A stretch of DNA of 64,000 nt from Melastoma dodecandrum (GCA_029817715.1 JARUPY010000164.1:2911663-2975662), one strand, 5' to 3'. Numbered from the stretch's first letter, positions 32,980 to 46,060 are shown. The notes: generated from the letters alone by a model not told the origin. Translations and numbers: made by a program.

Positions 32980-35183
32980 TGTAATGCCCCAAATTTCCGA
33001 GCACGTTACTGTAGTACAAAATCACAATCTCTAGAGTGGAATTTATTAAATCATTAAATGGTCATACTATTTATAGATCGCCAATGTAATTTCGTTCTTT
33101 TAAAATATGGAATGTGTCCCCTTATCTTCCATTACATCTCTACTTTCACCATGGTCTTTACTTGATTACCTAAACAAGGTTCCCTGAGACGGGGTTAGCG
33201 AAAATGCTAAGTATATTCACAACACCCACTCTAGCAAACACAGGCTTCGGCCGAGTCCTAGAGAACAAAACATAGTTCTCTAAGTTTTTGGAAATGGTTT
33301 ACGTGCGTGATGACCCGACAACACCTTGACCAACCTAACGCAAGATCACATTGATGCAAGTGTCGCAGACCAACACGCATATGTCATGACGCCAGACTAA
33401 CATGTCATAAAATAGGTCCCACATATCATATTTTTCGGACTTGACAAATGTCATATAACAGGGCATAGATATCTAGCCATATGGTGTGACTCGATTCATC
33501 CCACTCATCGCCCATACACACGTAAGTCTCAAAGCACAAGCACATGCCACTCACAATTTTAGGCGTACGTAAGGCGATGCAATATAATGTATGTCGTGCT
33601 ATGCAATGCGACTTCAATGATGCTCTCCTCCGTCTAATTGTACAACACTCCTCAATGGTGCAGGTCGATGTGTCGGTGGATCAAACAGAACGCAACAGTT
33701 AACTTAAGGCCTGAAACAATGTATTCAAGGCTGGACACCCTGTTGTACTACTCCGTTCATACGACCGCCCTCCCCACCGTGGCAGGCCTAAAACGGGATC
33801 CTCCAGCCTTCACCGGGCAATATATGCATAACCTAAGCAATGGAGTCCACGCTCAATATGACCCGTGATAGTTCACACCATCATATATGCATATCATCCA
33901 AGTCACGAGGCTCACACTTATTTCAGCCATACTCGGTTCATACGTTATGCACATGCCACCAAATAATGCAGCTCGCATATGTCAGAACCTATTTCGCACA
34001 TGTCCAGATCCACATTCGTACATCTCAATAGATTCACACATACCTACACCCACCTCCTTAGATGTCCACAAAGCTCAACACGTAACCGCAAGTTCACATA
34101 TCAGACAACTCACTTTACACACAACAACAAACCAACATTGCATAAGATCCAACACACAACACATTTGTCACCCATCAACAAGTCATCACTCTTAAGCGAC
34201 AATAATAAGGCCTATCTGACAAATATAAACCTTTGAACTGTCTCGCTCAATATTGAGCTACGTAGGCTGGACACCCCACTATACTCCTTCGTTCGCACGA
34301 CCGCCCTCCCCACCATGGCAGGCCTAGAACGGGCTCCTTTGGCCTTCATCGGGCATCATATGCATAACCTAAGTAACGGAGTCCACTCTCAGTATAACTC
34401 GTGCTTGGTTCATACAATCATGTATGCATATCGTCCAAGTCACGAGGCTCAATATTGAGCGACGTATCCACTAGACCCATTTCGGTGGTCTTGGTTACAA
34501 GGGAATGGGTATGGAACATAACTTGTTCCGTGGCCATCCACTCCCCTTCTTCAATTCCAAGCTAATCGAACTTCGCATCCACCTCGAAGCCACCTTAACC
34601 GGAAGTCTCGTGGACTCCCTTCTTCGCCTCCCTTTTTCTTTTCCTTTTCCTTCTTCTCTTCTGTTCTTTCCACCCGACACTTCCTCTTACTCTCTAGGAT
34701 GGCTAGATTTTATTTTGGGGATTTGGGAAAATTGGGTGTCGTGGCCCTTTCCCCTTCCACCCCTTCCACATAATAAAAATTACTTATTTATTAATCTCGA
34801 AGTTTCCTCAAGAAGCTTTGAATGGTGTTAGTAAATGTTACCCCTCAAGGTCGTACATGCCACCAATAATCACCGGTAACTTTTTCACTAATTCATAAAC
34901 TTAACCACTAGCGTTGGCCTATCCGCATTATCGTCTAATATACGCTAATGCGTCTCGAATTCAAATACCGATTTGAATGAGTCCGGGCATCCCTTTCCCT
35001 CGCCTCAGTATCTAACATCGATAGCATTTCGCGTACATCATTCAACAATGCAACCATCCAGCCTCACGAAACGACATACAACTTATAACACACATCACAC
35101 AACAAGCAACGCCCCAAAGTAACACATACAAAATCCACCAGTATAACCTCATGTCACGGCACATACAAAATGGGGTCATTACA
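32980..35183 (-). repeat. 5' LTR of gypsy element (right)
   Basis: It runs from TGTAATGCCCC to GTCATTACA on the plus strand. It contains two copies of a roughly 185-base block (about 33728-33912 and 34264-34450) that starts GGCTGGACACC and ends CGTCCAAGTCACGAGGCTC; the left LTR has one. It lacks the 350-base segment present at 27970-28325 of the left LTR. Confidence 0.85.
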
Positions 35184-35188
35184 AGTTA

Positions 35189-36560
35189 TATGCACTCTTC
35201 CGAAATCTTGTGAAGCCATGGCTAAAATTAAGGATCAATTTATTTATACTCTACTTTTTCCTAAAGTCTAAAACGCTCCATCCGTTCTTGAATAACTTTT
35301 TTCAAAATGGAATCTGCTTCCTCGGTATCGAGAAAAGTGAAAGATCTTTCTATACTTCCCTTAAATCATCTAATGAGTTCTTTGATGTAGTATAAGATAG
35401 AAAATCCGCTCAACCCGACAGGAAAAGAGTATATGTTATCTTCAAAGCATTGGAGGATTCAACAGAAGCTTCTGACAATGACGCATAAGCCAATACAAAT
35501 GACGAACTTACTGTGGTTATAAGATGCCTTCTACGATTTTCATCGAAACGTCGCCTCAATAGAAGCAAAGGTGATGTAAAGGAAAAATATTCCAAGAAAA
35601 GCGATCCAATGGTGGTCGTATGCTTTTAATTTAAAAAGAAAGAACAAAATTAAGCCAAGTTATCTATTTTTCAAGGAGAGGGAGAAACCTTTTTCCTCGG
35701 TAGAGGCAAAAATGCAATGATTGCCTTGGACGACATTGAGGATTCTGAGGACGAGCAGGAAGAAGCCTTAATTTGTTTAACTGCTCATATAGAACATGAC
35801 AATGTTATAGAAGGTCAAATTTGTCATATAATAGATACTAGGAAAAATTAATGGCACGTGGACAGTGGCTGCTCTAAACAATTAACCGGGGTTCCATACA
35901 AAATTTTCATATTTGAATATACAAAATGGAGGTTCTGTAAAATCCAAAGACAATAGCAAAGGTTGTGTCATTGGTGCATGAATTATAGGAAGTACTGATT
36001 ATATGGTCATAGAAGAGGTTTTATTAGTTATAAAACTCAAGCATAGCCTACTAACCATTAGCCAACTTTGTGACAAAAATTATTCAATAACATTTTATCA
36101 AGATAAATATTATGAAATCATTGACAAAGAAGTTCGATTTATAGACAAACAAAAAAGGAATATATGTACAATTACATAGGAGAACTTTTGTTCAACAGAA
36201 AGTTGTCTCCACTCCATCAAAGACAAAACTCATCTTTAGCATAAGAGGCTCATACATTCTAACTTTCAATTGTTGTCCAAGTTTGTTAGAAAAGAATTGG
36301 TCAAAGGTTTGCCCAATATCAAACTCAAGCAAGATAGATTCTGTAAAGCTTGTTCTTTGGATAGGTAAACAAAAACTTCATTCAAATCTAAGAATTAAGT
36401 TTCTACTACATAATTTTTCGAACTTTTACACATGGATTTATTTGGTCATCAAAGAGTCTAATGCACTATTGGTAAAAGATATAGTTTGGTTGTCGTTGAT
36501 GACTACTCAAGGCTTACGTGTGTTAGATTTCTAAATCATAAAGCCGACGCTTATAGAAAA
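35189..36560 (+). pseudogene. Ty1/copia gag-pol remnant, second half
   Basis: The copia polyprotein resumes after the gypsy insertion with LPKSCEAMAKI. Later words are HVDSGCSKQLTG near 35860 (protease active site DSGCS), LLVIKLKHSLL-like pre-integrase sequence near 36030, and near 36430 MDLFG, VVDDYSR-like and FLNHKADAYRK words from the integrase core. The element stops abruptly at about 36560, before the rest of integrase, reverse transcriptase and RNase H. Many stops and frameshifts are present. Confidence 0.8.
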
Positions 36561-38670
36561 TAAAATATATGATTTTCATATGAATCTTCTTTGTGCTCAC
36601 CCACACCATATAACTTTTTTCCTTTCTAAATCCACACTTTCACTCACCATCCTAACTCCCCAATCTCCATTCTTCTTTCTTCTTTTTCCTCAGAAAAACC
36701 CGAATCTCCTTTCTCTTCTTTTTTCTCTTCAATTTTCTCTTAATCGAACCCATGGTTCGTAAGAAGCACTGCTTGGACTATTCCTCATATTCTAATGTCC
36801 TTCGTTCAAAAATGTTCTACAAAGTCTAGTAGTTGCCGCAAAAAAAGACAAGGACGACCAATCATAAGATGTTTAGATCCCCGATATTAGAGATGGTTTT
36901 TCATGATCCTTTTATGGACAAAGATGATGATCTGATAGCCAATCTAGCAAAATCCTTGAAGAGGGCGTGGACGTTGTTGTTGAGAAATCGCCCATTATGG
37001 AGGTTCCCTATAAGGTCCCGAAGTTTGCTACTTTAAGGAAATTATCCTGATTTTCACTTAATGTGGAAGTCTTACACAAGGTTCATAGCATTCAGTATTT
37101 AAAAGTTTAATGTGTACATAGAAAGACGAACTAATTATTGTTTGAATTCACACAAGGCTTCCGACCATATAAAATATAAGGAACAATTTTTAGTCAAAGA
37201 CTAACTACGACACTATAAAATTCTTCCCATAACGCTTCCGCCTGTACAAGTCCCTTGAGCTCTATCCGAGCCAAATCAAATGTCCCATTTCATGTCAACT
37301 CCACCCATGGGGAGGAACTCATCCCCTACTTATTAATGCAAAAATCGGGGCCCTCTAGACCCACCCATTATATGTTGTGCAAGACTATATCATCTTAGCA
37401 AGTTTCTCGTGAATTCACCTCACGATTTTTGAGCATTATCTGCCCTAATACTAGTTCCGCGGTTTTATTCCATCGCAATATTCTGGCCCTCGTTCCGGCC
37501 GTTACAACCAGCCTTTAAGGCTATTTAGCCGAGCAATATGGGGTCACAGTCATTTGTGCCCCTGCTCCAAGAAATGCCATGAACCGGCTCCCTATCAAAC
37601 CTCATCACACGACTCCTCCTCATGTGAATATCCCGCCACAATGACAGCCAAACGGAGGTCCCCTCACCCAAACGTGATGAGTACCTCGACGAAAACCATG
37701 ATCCGAATGACCATCCTCAACTCCAAGGATTTTCTCGCCCGCATCACCCCAAGGAGGTCGAAGGATCTTCCCTCCCATCCGAGGTCCATCTTCAACCACA
37801 ACAATCCCCACAAGCAACGTATCTACGACATGACTGATTCAAGAGAATAGCGTGAAAAAGAAAGGAAGAGGGAAGAGAGTCATACCTCTCTTTCCTTCCC
37901 GTGCACAAACTCTCAACTTCTTTCCTCCTCCGTGCCACTTCACCGCGTTGTAGACGTTTTCCCAAGGTCCTCCCTTGGGGGGTCGCACGGCGTCAGTCGC
38001 TTCTCTTGTGCTCTTCCACGGTGATATCCTTCTTCCTCCTCTTCAGTCTTCCCTTGTTCTTCCTTTCTTCCTCTTTTTTTTCTCCTCTTCCTCGATGCCT
38101 CCCTTTTTCTCCTTTAAAAGAAAAAACTTATTTTGGGTAATTGGGAAGAAATGACACTGGCCCACTTCTCTTCCATTCAATAAAAATTATAATTTTATTA
38201 ATTAATTTTCAACGCTTCGTCCACAAGCCTTAAACAGTATTTCTACATGTCACCCCTCGATTTCGCACATTTCAACCCACAACTTTTAGCAACAAGTTTT
38301 GACCGTTCATAATAGTCACCTTGCACATGTCACACTTGATGCCATGCATGTAAAACTTAGCATTGTGCATGTCAACCACAATATCGTACATGTCAATCTC
38401 GAGATTGCACATGTTGGCTATATTATCGTACATGTCAATCTTCCCTCTTAAACATTGATCATTTTCACATACACTTAACACCCTCCATCACTCCTGCTCC
38501 CCAACCTTAGGGGTTATATTCACAACGATGTACCATTCTGAACTTATTAAAAACGCCACAATCAACATACTCATAACAAGTATTTCACCTCTTAGCGCTT
38601 TAGAATAACATACAATATCCTTATCAAACTCCTCGTACCCTCCGTTATTGTTAAATACATGGGTCGTTAC
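36561..38670 (-). repeat. Decayed LTR related to the Tekay-like LTRs
   Basis: The stretch 38100-38480 parallels 27720-27870 of the gypsy LTR: a TTATTTTGGG tract, AAATTATAATTTTATTAATTAA-like words, a CCACAAGCC-to-ACATGTCACCCCT segment, then GTACATGTCA repeats, ending with GGTCGTTACATTCCCCC near 38660. No second copy or polyprotein of the same element is seen, so it may be a solo or truncated LTR. The part from 36561 to 37130 is unassigned; a 67-codon frame at 36833 resembles nothing known. Confidence 0.4.
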
Positions 38671-40439
38671 ATTCCCCCTATGGAGATATCCCTTGTCGAC
38701 GCCCCTACAAATCTTGCGGTCTGTGATACTGCTAATGAGGAGGATATCCTTCCTTCTAATCAAGTGGAACATGACATTGAGGATGTCGATCCCTTGTTGT
38801 CTAGACATCCCTTTTCACGGATGAATATACATGATCACAAGATGAAGGGTGTGTCACTACTCCCGAGCAAAAGCCTATATCTAATAAGGTGGCTTCTGCC
38901 TCTTTGAAGCTGCTGGCCAGAGCAATAAAATCTGGCATCACCACTACGATCAAGTTGAAAAGGAAGAGCCCTGAGGTTTTAGCGAAGTCCTTGAACAACC
39001 TTTAGTTAAGCGAGTAAAGGAAACAAGTATTCTTGTTTCCAAGCTCTCGAAGTTTGTGACTCCACTTGACTTATATTTAATTCAGCATGGCATGAAAAGT
39101 TTTGAGTATGACCTTACTGACAGACGACTTACTGCTACTTGATGGTAGACTTTCAGTGGTTTGTTGCAAACGCACATGATGTCGCTACTCTTTGAGAAAT
39201 TCAATATAAGAAACTTTTGTGAGTCCTGTTGTGATCTCTTTGGAGATTTTGTACGAATTCTACTCAAACATGATCATATACAGAGATTAATCAATTCCAA
39301 CTTTCTTAAAAATAACAATGGGAGTGAGGACACTTGTCTACTTCATATATGATGTGAATGAGTTGAATGGCTGTGAAGGTCATATTTCGTCTATCAAGAT
39401 GGATAAGAATCATGCTTATAACATATCATCACCATCACGTAGAATGTGACAACCCCAATGGTTGGAAGCCAAAAGCGGAGGTTGTGTCGCAATAATAGAA
39501 ATGACAACCAGGGCTTAAGGGAAAAGTGTTATAATAGTAAAGGTCCCTCCTACTACCATTGCTATTATTGTTGGTGTAATCACAACCTCCACATAACCAA
39601 CTACAAGGCATTTATTTCGGTTCAAGAAAGACTTTCTCCCTCACACTACTGTCACGCATGGCTGTTGTGTCACAATAATAGATATGACAACCAGGGCTAA
39701 AGGGAAAAGTGTTGTAATAGTAAAGGTCCCTCCTACTACCATTCCTATTATTGTTGGTGTAATCACAACCTCCACATAACCAACTACAAGGCATTTATTT
39801 CAGTTCAAGAAAGACTTTCTCCCTCACACTACTGTCACGCATGGCTGTGCTTCAACGTCAAGTTAATACTAGTTTCACATGATACCGAAACTGGTGACAA
39901 ATCGAATCTGTTCCAATGAGCTAGTTTCTGTGAAAATGCATCGACGGTCCTGTCATTGATGAGGCAGAGTGATCCTCTGCATCTCCATTTGGAAAATATT
40001 GAAATTGTTTCTTTTAAGCCAAATATTTAATGTTGTGGGTTGGCTTTATTGTTTTGATGTTTGTAGGTGTTAATGTTGTTGTCGATTCAATAAAGTGTTT
40101 AATTATGTTAATGTGGTTTACGAGGTACTTGATGATTGGATTGATTCGGTGCAAAGGGAAAGTAATATTAAATTGGTGAAGTGTCTCGTAGACGAGTTGA
40201 GAAACTACTACCCTTTTGTAGTAGTTATGTTAATAACGGGAATGCAAGGTACAACAAATAAGGCATTACATACGAATGTGATTTTGCGAATGGATTTTAT
40301 AAAGGGATGTAGTTCATGATAAGAACAAACTTCTTCATTTAATCAACAATTATAATATATAGAACCAATTCAATTATCAGATATTTGAATCATATAAGAA
40401 GTAATGATTTTCTTATGATTATGAGAATTCCCCCTTTGG
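38671..40439. other. No gene recognised; contains a tandem duplication
   Basis: Short open frames at 38659-38907, 39161-39352 and 40095-40319 match nothing I know. The only clear structure is the 183-bp tandem duplication listed separately. Confidence 0.4.
39481..39846 (+). repeat. Two tandem copies of a 183-bp unit
   Basis: 39481-39663 and 39664-39846 are nearly identical head-to-tail copies, each starting GTTGTGTC(G/A)CAATAATAGA and ending CACGCATGGCT. They differ at only a few bases (for example GGGCTTAAGG versus GGGCTAAAGG), so the duplication looks recent. Confidence 0.92.
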
Positions 40440-41519
40440 AGGGCGCATTTCGGGAATGCGCCCCCATGCGACCTAAATCCCAAACAATAGGGCGGATCCC
40501 TCATTTTGTCTAGGCTTCCTTTACATAACCTGGCGTAGCATCCTAAATCCCACGATCGGCACCTTCTAAATCCTCGTCCCCGCGTCCCCGTTAGCCCCTC
40601 TTATGTCGTTCTCGTCTTCGTGCCAGCGCGACGACCTTACCCACGACCTGACGACCCTTACCCACTACCCGACGACGCTCACCCACGACCCACGATCCAA
40701 CGACCTACGACCTACGATCTGACGATCCGATGACCCTTTTACAATATTTTTCCTTAGCCATGTGTTTGCTATTTAGTCGGAGTTGAAGTTATTTAGGTTA
40801 AGGTTAAATGAGTGAAAGATTTTAGTTAGGGTTTGAATAAGTAGAATAGTTTATAATTTTCTTAGAAATTGGTGAATTGTCTTCTTTAGATTGCTACAAT
40901 TAACGATTTATGTATTTTTTTTTGGTTGTAGGTTTCGGAATCTCTGGTTGGAAGTGTTAAACTAGTAAGATCAGCACTTTTGTTTAAGTTTCGACGACGC
41001 ACATTCACTTTTGTTTGTAATGGGAGGCGATTAATAGTAATGAAGGAATTAGTTACAGTATAAGTCCAATTAAGTGGATTAAGGTAGATGATGATGTAGA
41101 TTATGATAAATTTCAAAGTGCAATTGTTTGAGGTATAAAATTAAATGAATGATGTAGATTGGAGATAGGTCATAGATATCTGATGCCTTCTTATGGTCAT
41201 ACTGAGGTTAAGTTTATTATGGTGCCAATAAGCGATGATGATGATGATGTTAGGTTGTTGGTGGAATTCACTACAAGTAATGCAACCAAATTTAGGAAGT
41301 ATACGTGATTTCCGTTTATGGTAATTCAGGTAACGAAGGAATATGATCATGCAATGATAATCAACAAAGTAACTTTTCGATTGTACAAGTGAATGTTAAT
41401 TATCCACAAAACCTGGAGGATGCTGCAATTGTTAAGGATGTAGTGAGTGAAAATATTGGTGCATTTAGAAATGATCATGGGGGAGTAGCCGTGTTGCTTT
41501 TACTGAGTATTAGGATGAT

Positions 41520-43480
41520 GGAATTGATAGAGTCGATGTTGAGGAAGATCGTATCGTAGATGCAATGATGCATTCTGACGATGATGCTAATACGGAGGAA
41601 GAAATGTCTAATGAAATAAATAGGAGAGACGATGAGGATGTTGCTAATTTGGGGTATTTATTAGAGGAAACGATGTTGGCCCCTTCGAAAAATGAGCAGA
41701 GAAAACACTTCATTTTTATCGATATTAGCGATACTAGAAAGGTGGTTTTTGATGAGAATGGGGATGAAGAAGTTGTGGATGATGTTGACTCCCTAACTGA
41801 ATTTCAGAAAGGGACGCGTTTCAAGCACAAAATTCATTTGATTCACACGGAGAATACATTTCATATTAATTACAATAACGAAATAGTCAAGTTAGATAAA
41901 AGGCTTTGGTCTGTTTTTTGTTCTATGTATGGATCTGGTTGTAAGTGGAGATTACATATAATATAATGTACTTGTGATGTTGAATGTGAAATCACGATTG
42001 TTGGTAGACCACATAGTTGTTTAAATTATGTGTTATCTCAGAATCATGTGCATCTTGATTGCAACTTCATGGCACCATACTTTCCTTGTTTCGTTAGGGA
42101 ATTATCCGAAGTGAAAGTTTCTTTCTTACGGGATGTGATTAAGGAGTGTTTTAGATATGACGTATCTAGGATACGTGTGTGGGATGTAAAAAGAAAAGTA
42201 ATAGCGATTGAATACGACGATTGGGATGAATCTTACAATGATGTTTCCATATCTGTTGAATGCGATTAGAATAGCTAATCCTAGAAATGTGGTCAGTTGG
42301 GATAGTTCATATAATGTTAGTGATTTGGTTGTTTGGATAGAGTATATGTGCATTCAAGCATTGTCATCCTGTTGTTCGCGTAATGGCACATTTATGTATA
42401 GGAAGTATTGGCATAAGCACTTAATTGCATGCAGTATGGACGGTATGAACCATATTGTTCCGCTTGCATTTGCAATCGTAGATGAAGAAAGTTACGATTC
42501 ATGGAGTTGGTTTCTAAGATGTCTGAAAGGCTACATAGTAGGAGAACGGACTGGAGGTATTTGTTTGATTTTTGATAGACATGCAGGCATACAAGCAGCT
42601 GTCAATGATCGGGATATTGTTTGAACCCCGCCTTTTGCCAATTGGCGCGATTTTGTATTAGATTTCACTAGCAATTTCAATACCAGATACAAGAATGTAT
42701 TATGCAAAATGTGATTGGTAGTAGCAGCTAGAAAGTCAACGCCACCAAAGTACAGATGAGCCTTGAACAAGTTGTTAAAGGCATTGCCAGAGATGTCTCA
42801 GTTCCTCGCTGAAATGCGACCGGAGTAATGGTCGCTGACTAATGACGGTTTCAATAGATATGGGGTAATGACAACCAATTTGAGTGAGAGCTATAACTCA
42901 GTGCCATAAATCTCCCAATTCTTGCTCTAGTTAGGAAGATATGGTATAATTGTGTTGCATATTGTATTAATAGACGGGATGATGCGGAAGATGCGATTAA
43001 GGTCGGTGAGAAATTCACAACTCCTTGTGATGGAAAAAGCGAAACGGTTGCAAGTAGTGTTTTTGGACAGACAGTTGGGTCATTTTTACGTGAAAACAAC
43101 ATCGAAACAAGAAGGCGTATTTAGAGGCACGTACATACACGTGCAAGAAATGGCAAATATATCAAATTCCTTGTTCCCATGCTTTGGCCTGTTATGCATA
43201 CTTACATATTGACAGGACCAATTAAATAAGTCGTTTCAATACTTTCGAATGCCAGAGGGCTATATATGTATTGCGATGGCATTAATTTGATTGCAAGGAA
43301 GATTGGCAGGAAAATCAATTATGAAGATGAAGCCTGATCCTAAAAGAGTAAGGCCACATGGGCGGCCAAGAACGACACAAATACACAACGAAATGGATAT
43401 TAAATAGAAAGCATGTAAAAATAGTTGTTGTAAAAAATAGGGTCATAATCGACGTAATTGTCCGAATCAGTCTAACGATT
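41520..43480 (+). pseudogene. MuDR-type MULE transposase remnant
   Basis: The N-terminal MuDR DNA-binding region reads FQKGTRFKHKIHLIH, then GSGCKWRLHI and VGRPHSCLN, followed by SQNHVHLDCNFMA and an AIEYDDWDESYN word. The core follows (YRKYWHKHLIACSMDG, VPLAFAIVDEESYDSWSWFL, ICLIFDRHAGIQAAV), then TNDGFNRYGVMTTNLSESYN in part. A SWIM-like word QIYQIPCSHALACY lies near 43160-43195 in another frame. The C-terminus has a GRPRTTQIHNEMD motif and a CCxHxC knuckle (KKGHNRRNCPN-like) near 43420-43470. Frameshifts near 41965, 42270 and 43150 and several stops inactivate it. Confidence 0.88.
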
Positions 43481-43563
43481 GCAAGTGGAAACGTCATTAT
43501 TTTGATAGTGTTTTACTATATTCATTTGCCGTGATAATTTGTATTTTTTTGTAGAAAATACAT

Positions 43564-45560
43564 ATGGGACCTGAAAGGAATGATGTTCTGAATGCCCAAG
43601 TGGAACATCGTTCCATAACAATATGGGATGAAGGCTGCTCTTCGGTATGATGGATTCATTTGCAATGATAACATGTTTTTGAAGTTTTTCACTTGACAAT
43701 TTTTTGGTAGCTTTGTTACAAAACAAAGTTCTTACCTGTCGTCGTTTGGAGAAAGTTTTAAAAAGTGTGAATCGCGATCCTATGATGGATGTTTATCTAC
43801 GGCAGTCTAGTTTCCAGAGAGTTGCAAAACAACCATTTATCTCATTGGATTGGGCACCGATTACTGCATTGGTGGAGAGACACGTACGTTCAAATGGTAT
43901 ATGGTGAGATGACTATTACATTAGAGGATGTAGCGATTCAGCTTGGATTGCCTGTAGATGGGGATGTTGTCATTTCTGGTACTAGCATTCCGTTAGAGGC
44001 CATTTGTCAGGATTGATTGGGTGTACTACCCGGACGGAATGCACTAAGGCATAGTGGCCGTTTGAATCTTAGTTGGTAGTTTGAGAACTTTGATGTGAAT
44101 CCTGAGTGCGCAACGGACGAAATGATTCAGATGCATACTAGGACTTATATATTGCAATTGACCGGTTGTTCCCTAATAAGATTGGGGATTTAGTACATCT
44201 ATTTTGGTTGCCTCTACTTATTGATTTTGAGAGGGCGGGTCATTATAGCTGGGGGGTGCTTGTTTGGCATGGCTATATAGGAGTCTGAGTAAGGCCGTGC
44301 ATCATAAGGCAGAGCAGATTGAGAGATCGCCCATTCTCGTACAGTTATGGGCATGGGATCGGTACCCACATATATTCCCTCTTAGACTTTGAACTCCTAA
44401 TGTGCCTTTGAGCTATAGATGAGGAGTTTAGTTCGATATTCGCACCATATCTACCCATGTCCTCGTTGTTTATAGAGAGAAGCTTTTAATAAGCAGAGCA
44501 TTGATCAGGTTCAATTATGACTTTTCATATTTATTAAATCGATGACAACATTATATATCTAATTGATATTTTTGTTGTATGCAGGTTGTATGGGCAGCCC
44601 TACCTTGAGGGACTAATTACCATGCTTCCCCATTATTGTCTATCGGGGAGAGATTGCTGGCGTGCAAGAGTCCCACTAATTTGCTTCTTGGTTGTGGAGT
44701 GGAAGTTTCCTGATCGAGTTATCCGCCAATTTTGTGACGAGCAGCTAGTTCTGGGGCCATGCAATGCAAGCAAAAATCTACATCGAATGGATTTGTGTGG
44801 CCAATCCATGAAAAACTAGTGACAGATCCATCACGAGTATGTAGAGATGTGGAATAATCACATGAATAATATAGTCTTGCTGATGTGGGTGATTGACAAG
44901 GAGTACTCCATATGGTATGCACGGCATAACAGGAAGTATATCTCCCACACCGCTGAAATGTTAGGCAACTTGGTAAGTATAAATTGTGAATTATTTTGTT
45001 TATTACTACAAAAGCTAAAGATATCATTTTGAATGAAATAGATGACGAACTTGCGGAGAATAGAGCTACGTGCTTCAAATCCTGAAGAAGTAGTGGCTAT
45101 CGCCGGAGAAGCGAAGGACTTGCTGAGGCAGTATTCACCGCTACGCCTCTATGGTCGCCGCGGTGGATTAGAAGACCAGCCACAAACGTGTTTAACCACA
45201 AGAACTACAGGAGGAAGGATCTGAAGATGAACAAAATGGTGCGGAAAACGAGGTTGCATCATTAAGGGATGAGATGATGAAAATGAGGATGTTGTGCCGT
45301 TAGGGGAACATCATGAAAGGCGAGATGGAATATCAACAAGAAGGAATGATGATCTCCCAAATTACGCAGCTCAGCAACGAGACACCCCACTTTGATCCCC
45401 TTTCAAGTTCGACTCCGGCGACACCTATGAAGGCGCAAAGAACATCGTCATTACCATGAAGAAGAATCTTCACAGATCACTCAACAGATACAATATGGGG
45501 ATTCTTCGCAAGCTCCCGTTGAAGAACGACCGGTGCAACACTACGTGAGGAAAAAACATT
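43564..45560 (+). pseudogene. Plant mobile domain (PMD/MAIN-like) gene remnant
   Basis: The start reads MGPERNDVLNAQVEHRSITI. In the next blocks are RDPMMDVYLRQSSFQRVA and FISLDWAPITALVERH, then EMTITLEDVAIQLGLPVDGD, LGVLPGRNALRHSGRLNLSW and RTYILQLTG. Later exons give YGQPYLEGLITMLPHY, WRARVPLICFLVVEW and PDRVIRQFC near 44590-44740. This is the plant mobile domain family (PF10536-type), found both in MULEs and in host proteins such as MAIN and MAIL1, which keep transposons silent and meristems healthy. Stops between blocks, beyond what introns explain, suggest a pseudogene. Confidence 0.82.
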
Positions 45561-45734
45561 GTTGAAACTTTGGATTTGTAATGAATACATCTCATGTTTT
45601 GAATGCGAGTTTGTATGAGTGTTTTGAATCAATATTGAAGTTTATTTATGACGACTTTTGCCTTAGATTGACATTATCATTGCATTTGCGTTGAATGGGG
45701 AATAGAAAAGGAAGTTTCCAGTGTTGTTGGGGTG

Positions 45735-46060
45735 TCTGGGGCACATTACCAAAATGTGCCCACCTATTTTTCAAATGGGGCGCACTTTGGGAATGTGCCC
45801 CAAACATTTAATTTTTTTCAACAATATGTATTTTATGCTGTATCTGTTGGGGGGCGCATTTTGAGAAGGCGTTCCCACCAAAGACACATTCTTAAAATGC
45901 GCCCTCATCTTTTTCCAAAGGGGTGTATTTTGGAAATGCGTCTTTGATGGGTGGCGCATTCTCAAAACACGTCAACCGTCAGACACCGAAACAGACCACC
46001 CTATACTGAAAAAGTCTAAGTGTCTGGGGGCGCATTCTTAAAACGGGCCCCCCACCAATG
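45735..46060 (+). repeat. GCGCATT palindrome cluster
   Basis: Units such as GGGGCGCACTTTGGGAATG, GGGGGGCGCATTTTGAGAAG, ACACATTCTTAAAATGCGCC and GGGGGCGCATTCTTAAAACG recur six or so times, each able to pair with itself or its neighbour. The related unit at 40441-40466 lies on the other side of the transposase and PMD genes. Confidence 0.7.

Larger units (their letters stand above)
26518..35183 (-). mobile_element. Tekay/Del-like Ty3/gypsy retrotransposon, inserted in copia gag
   Basis: Two LTRs of about 2.0 and 2.2 kb enclose 4.4 kb of minus-strand polyprotein. Read from high to low coordinates the order is primer site, gag, protease, reverse transcriptase, RNase H, integrase and chromodomain, which is gypsy order. 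The chromodomain words at the end (FDRQVKDLQNKRIPMVKILW) fit the Tekay/Del chromovirus lineage. Frameshifts and stops interrupt every domain and much of the integrase core is deleted, so the element is inactive. Near-identical 5-bp flanks and the split copia gag define the ends. Confidence 0.88.
40440..46060 (+). mobile_element. Second MULE, decayed, with MuDR-type transposase and PMD gene
   Basis: A GGGCGCATTTCGGGAATGCGCCC palindrome marks the left side (40441-40463) and several related palindromes mark the right side (45739-46053). Between them lie a MuDR-type transposase remnant and a plant-mobile-domain gene remnant in the same orientation. The outer limits are not fixed: I could not find convincing inverted ends or a 9-bp duplication. 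Both genes are broken, so this element is much older than the one at 13547-25172. Confidence 0.6.

Noticed and set aside
37554..37850. 98-codon plus-strand frame
   Set aside because: It falls in a stretch that resembles a decayed LTR and matches no known protein.
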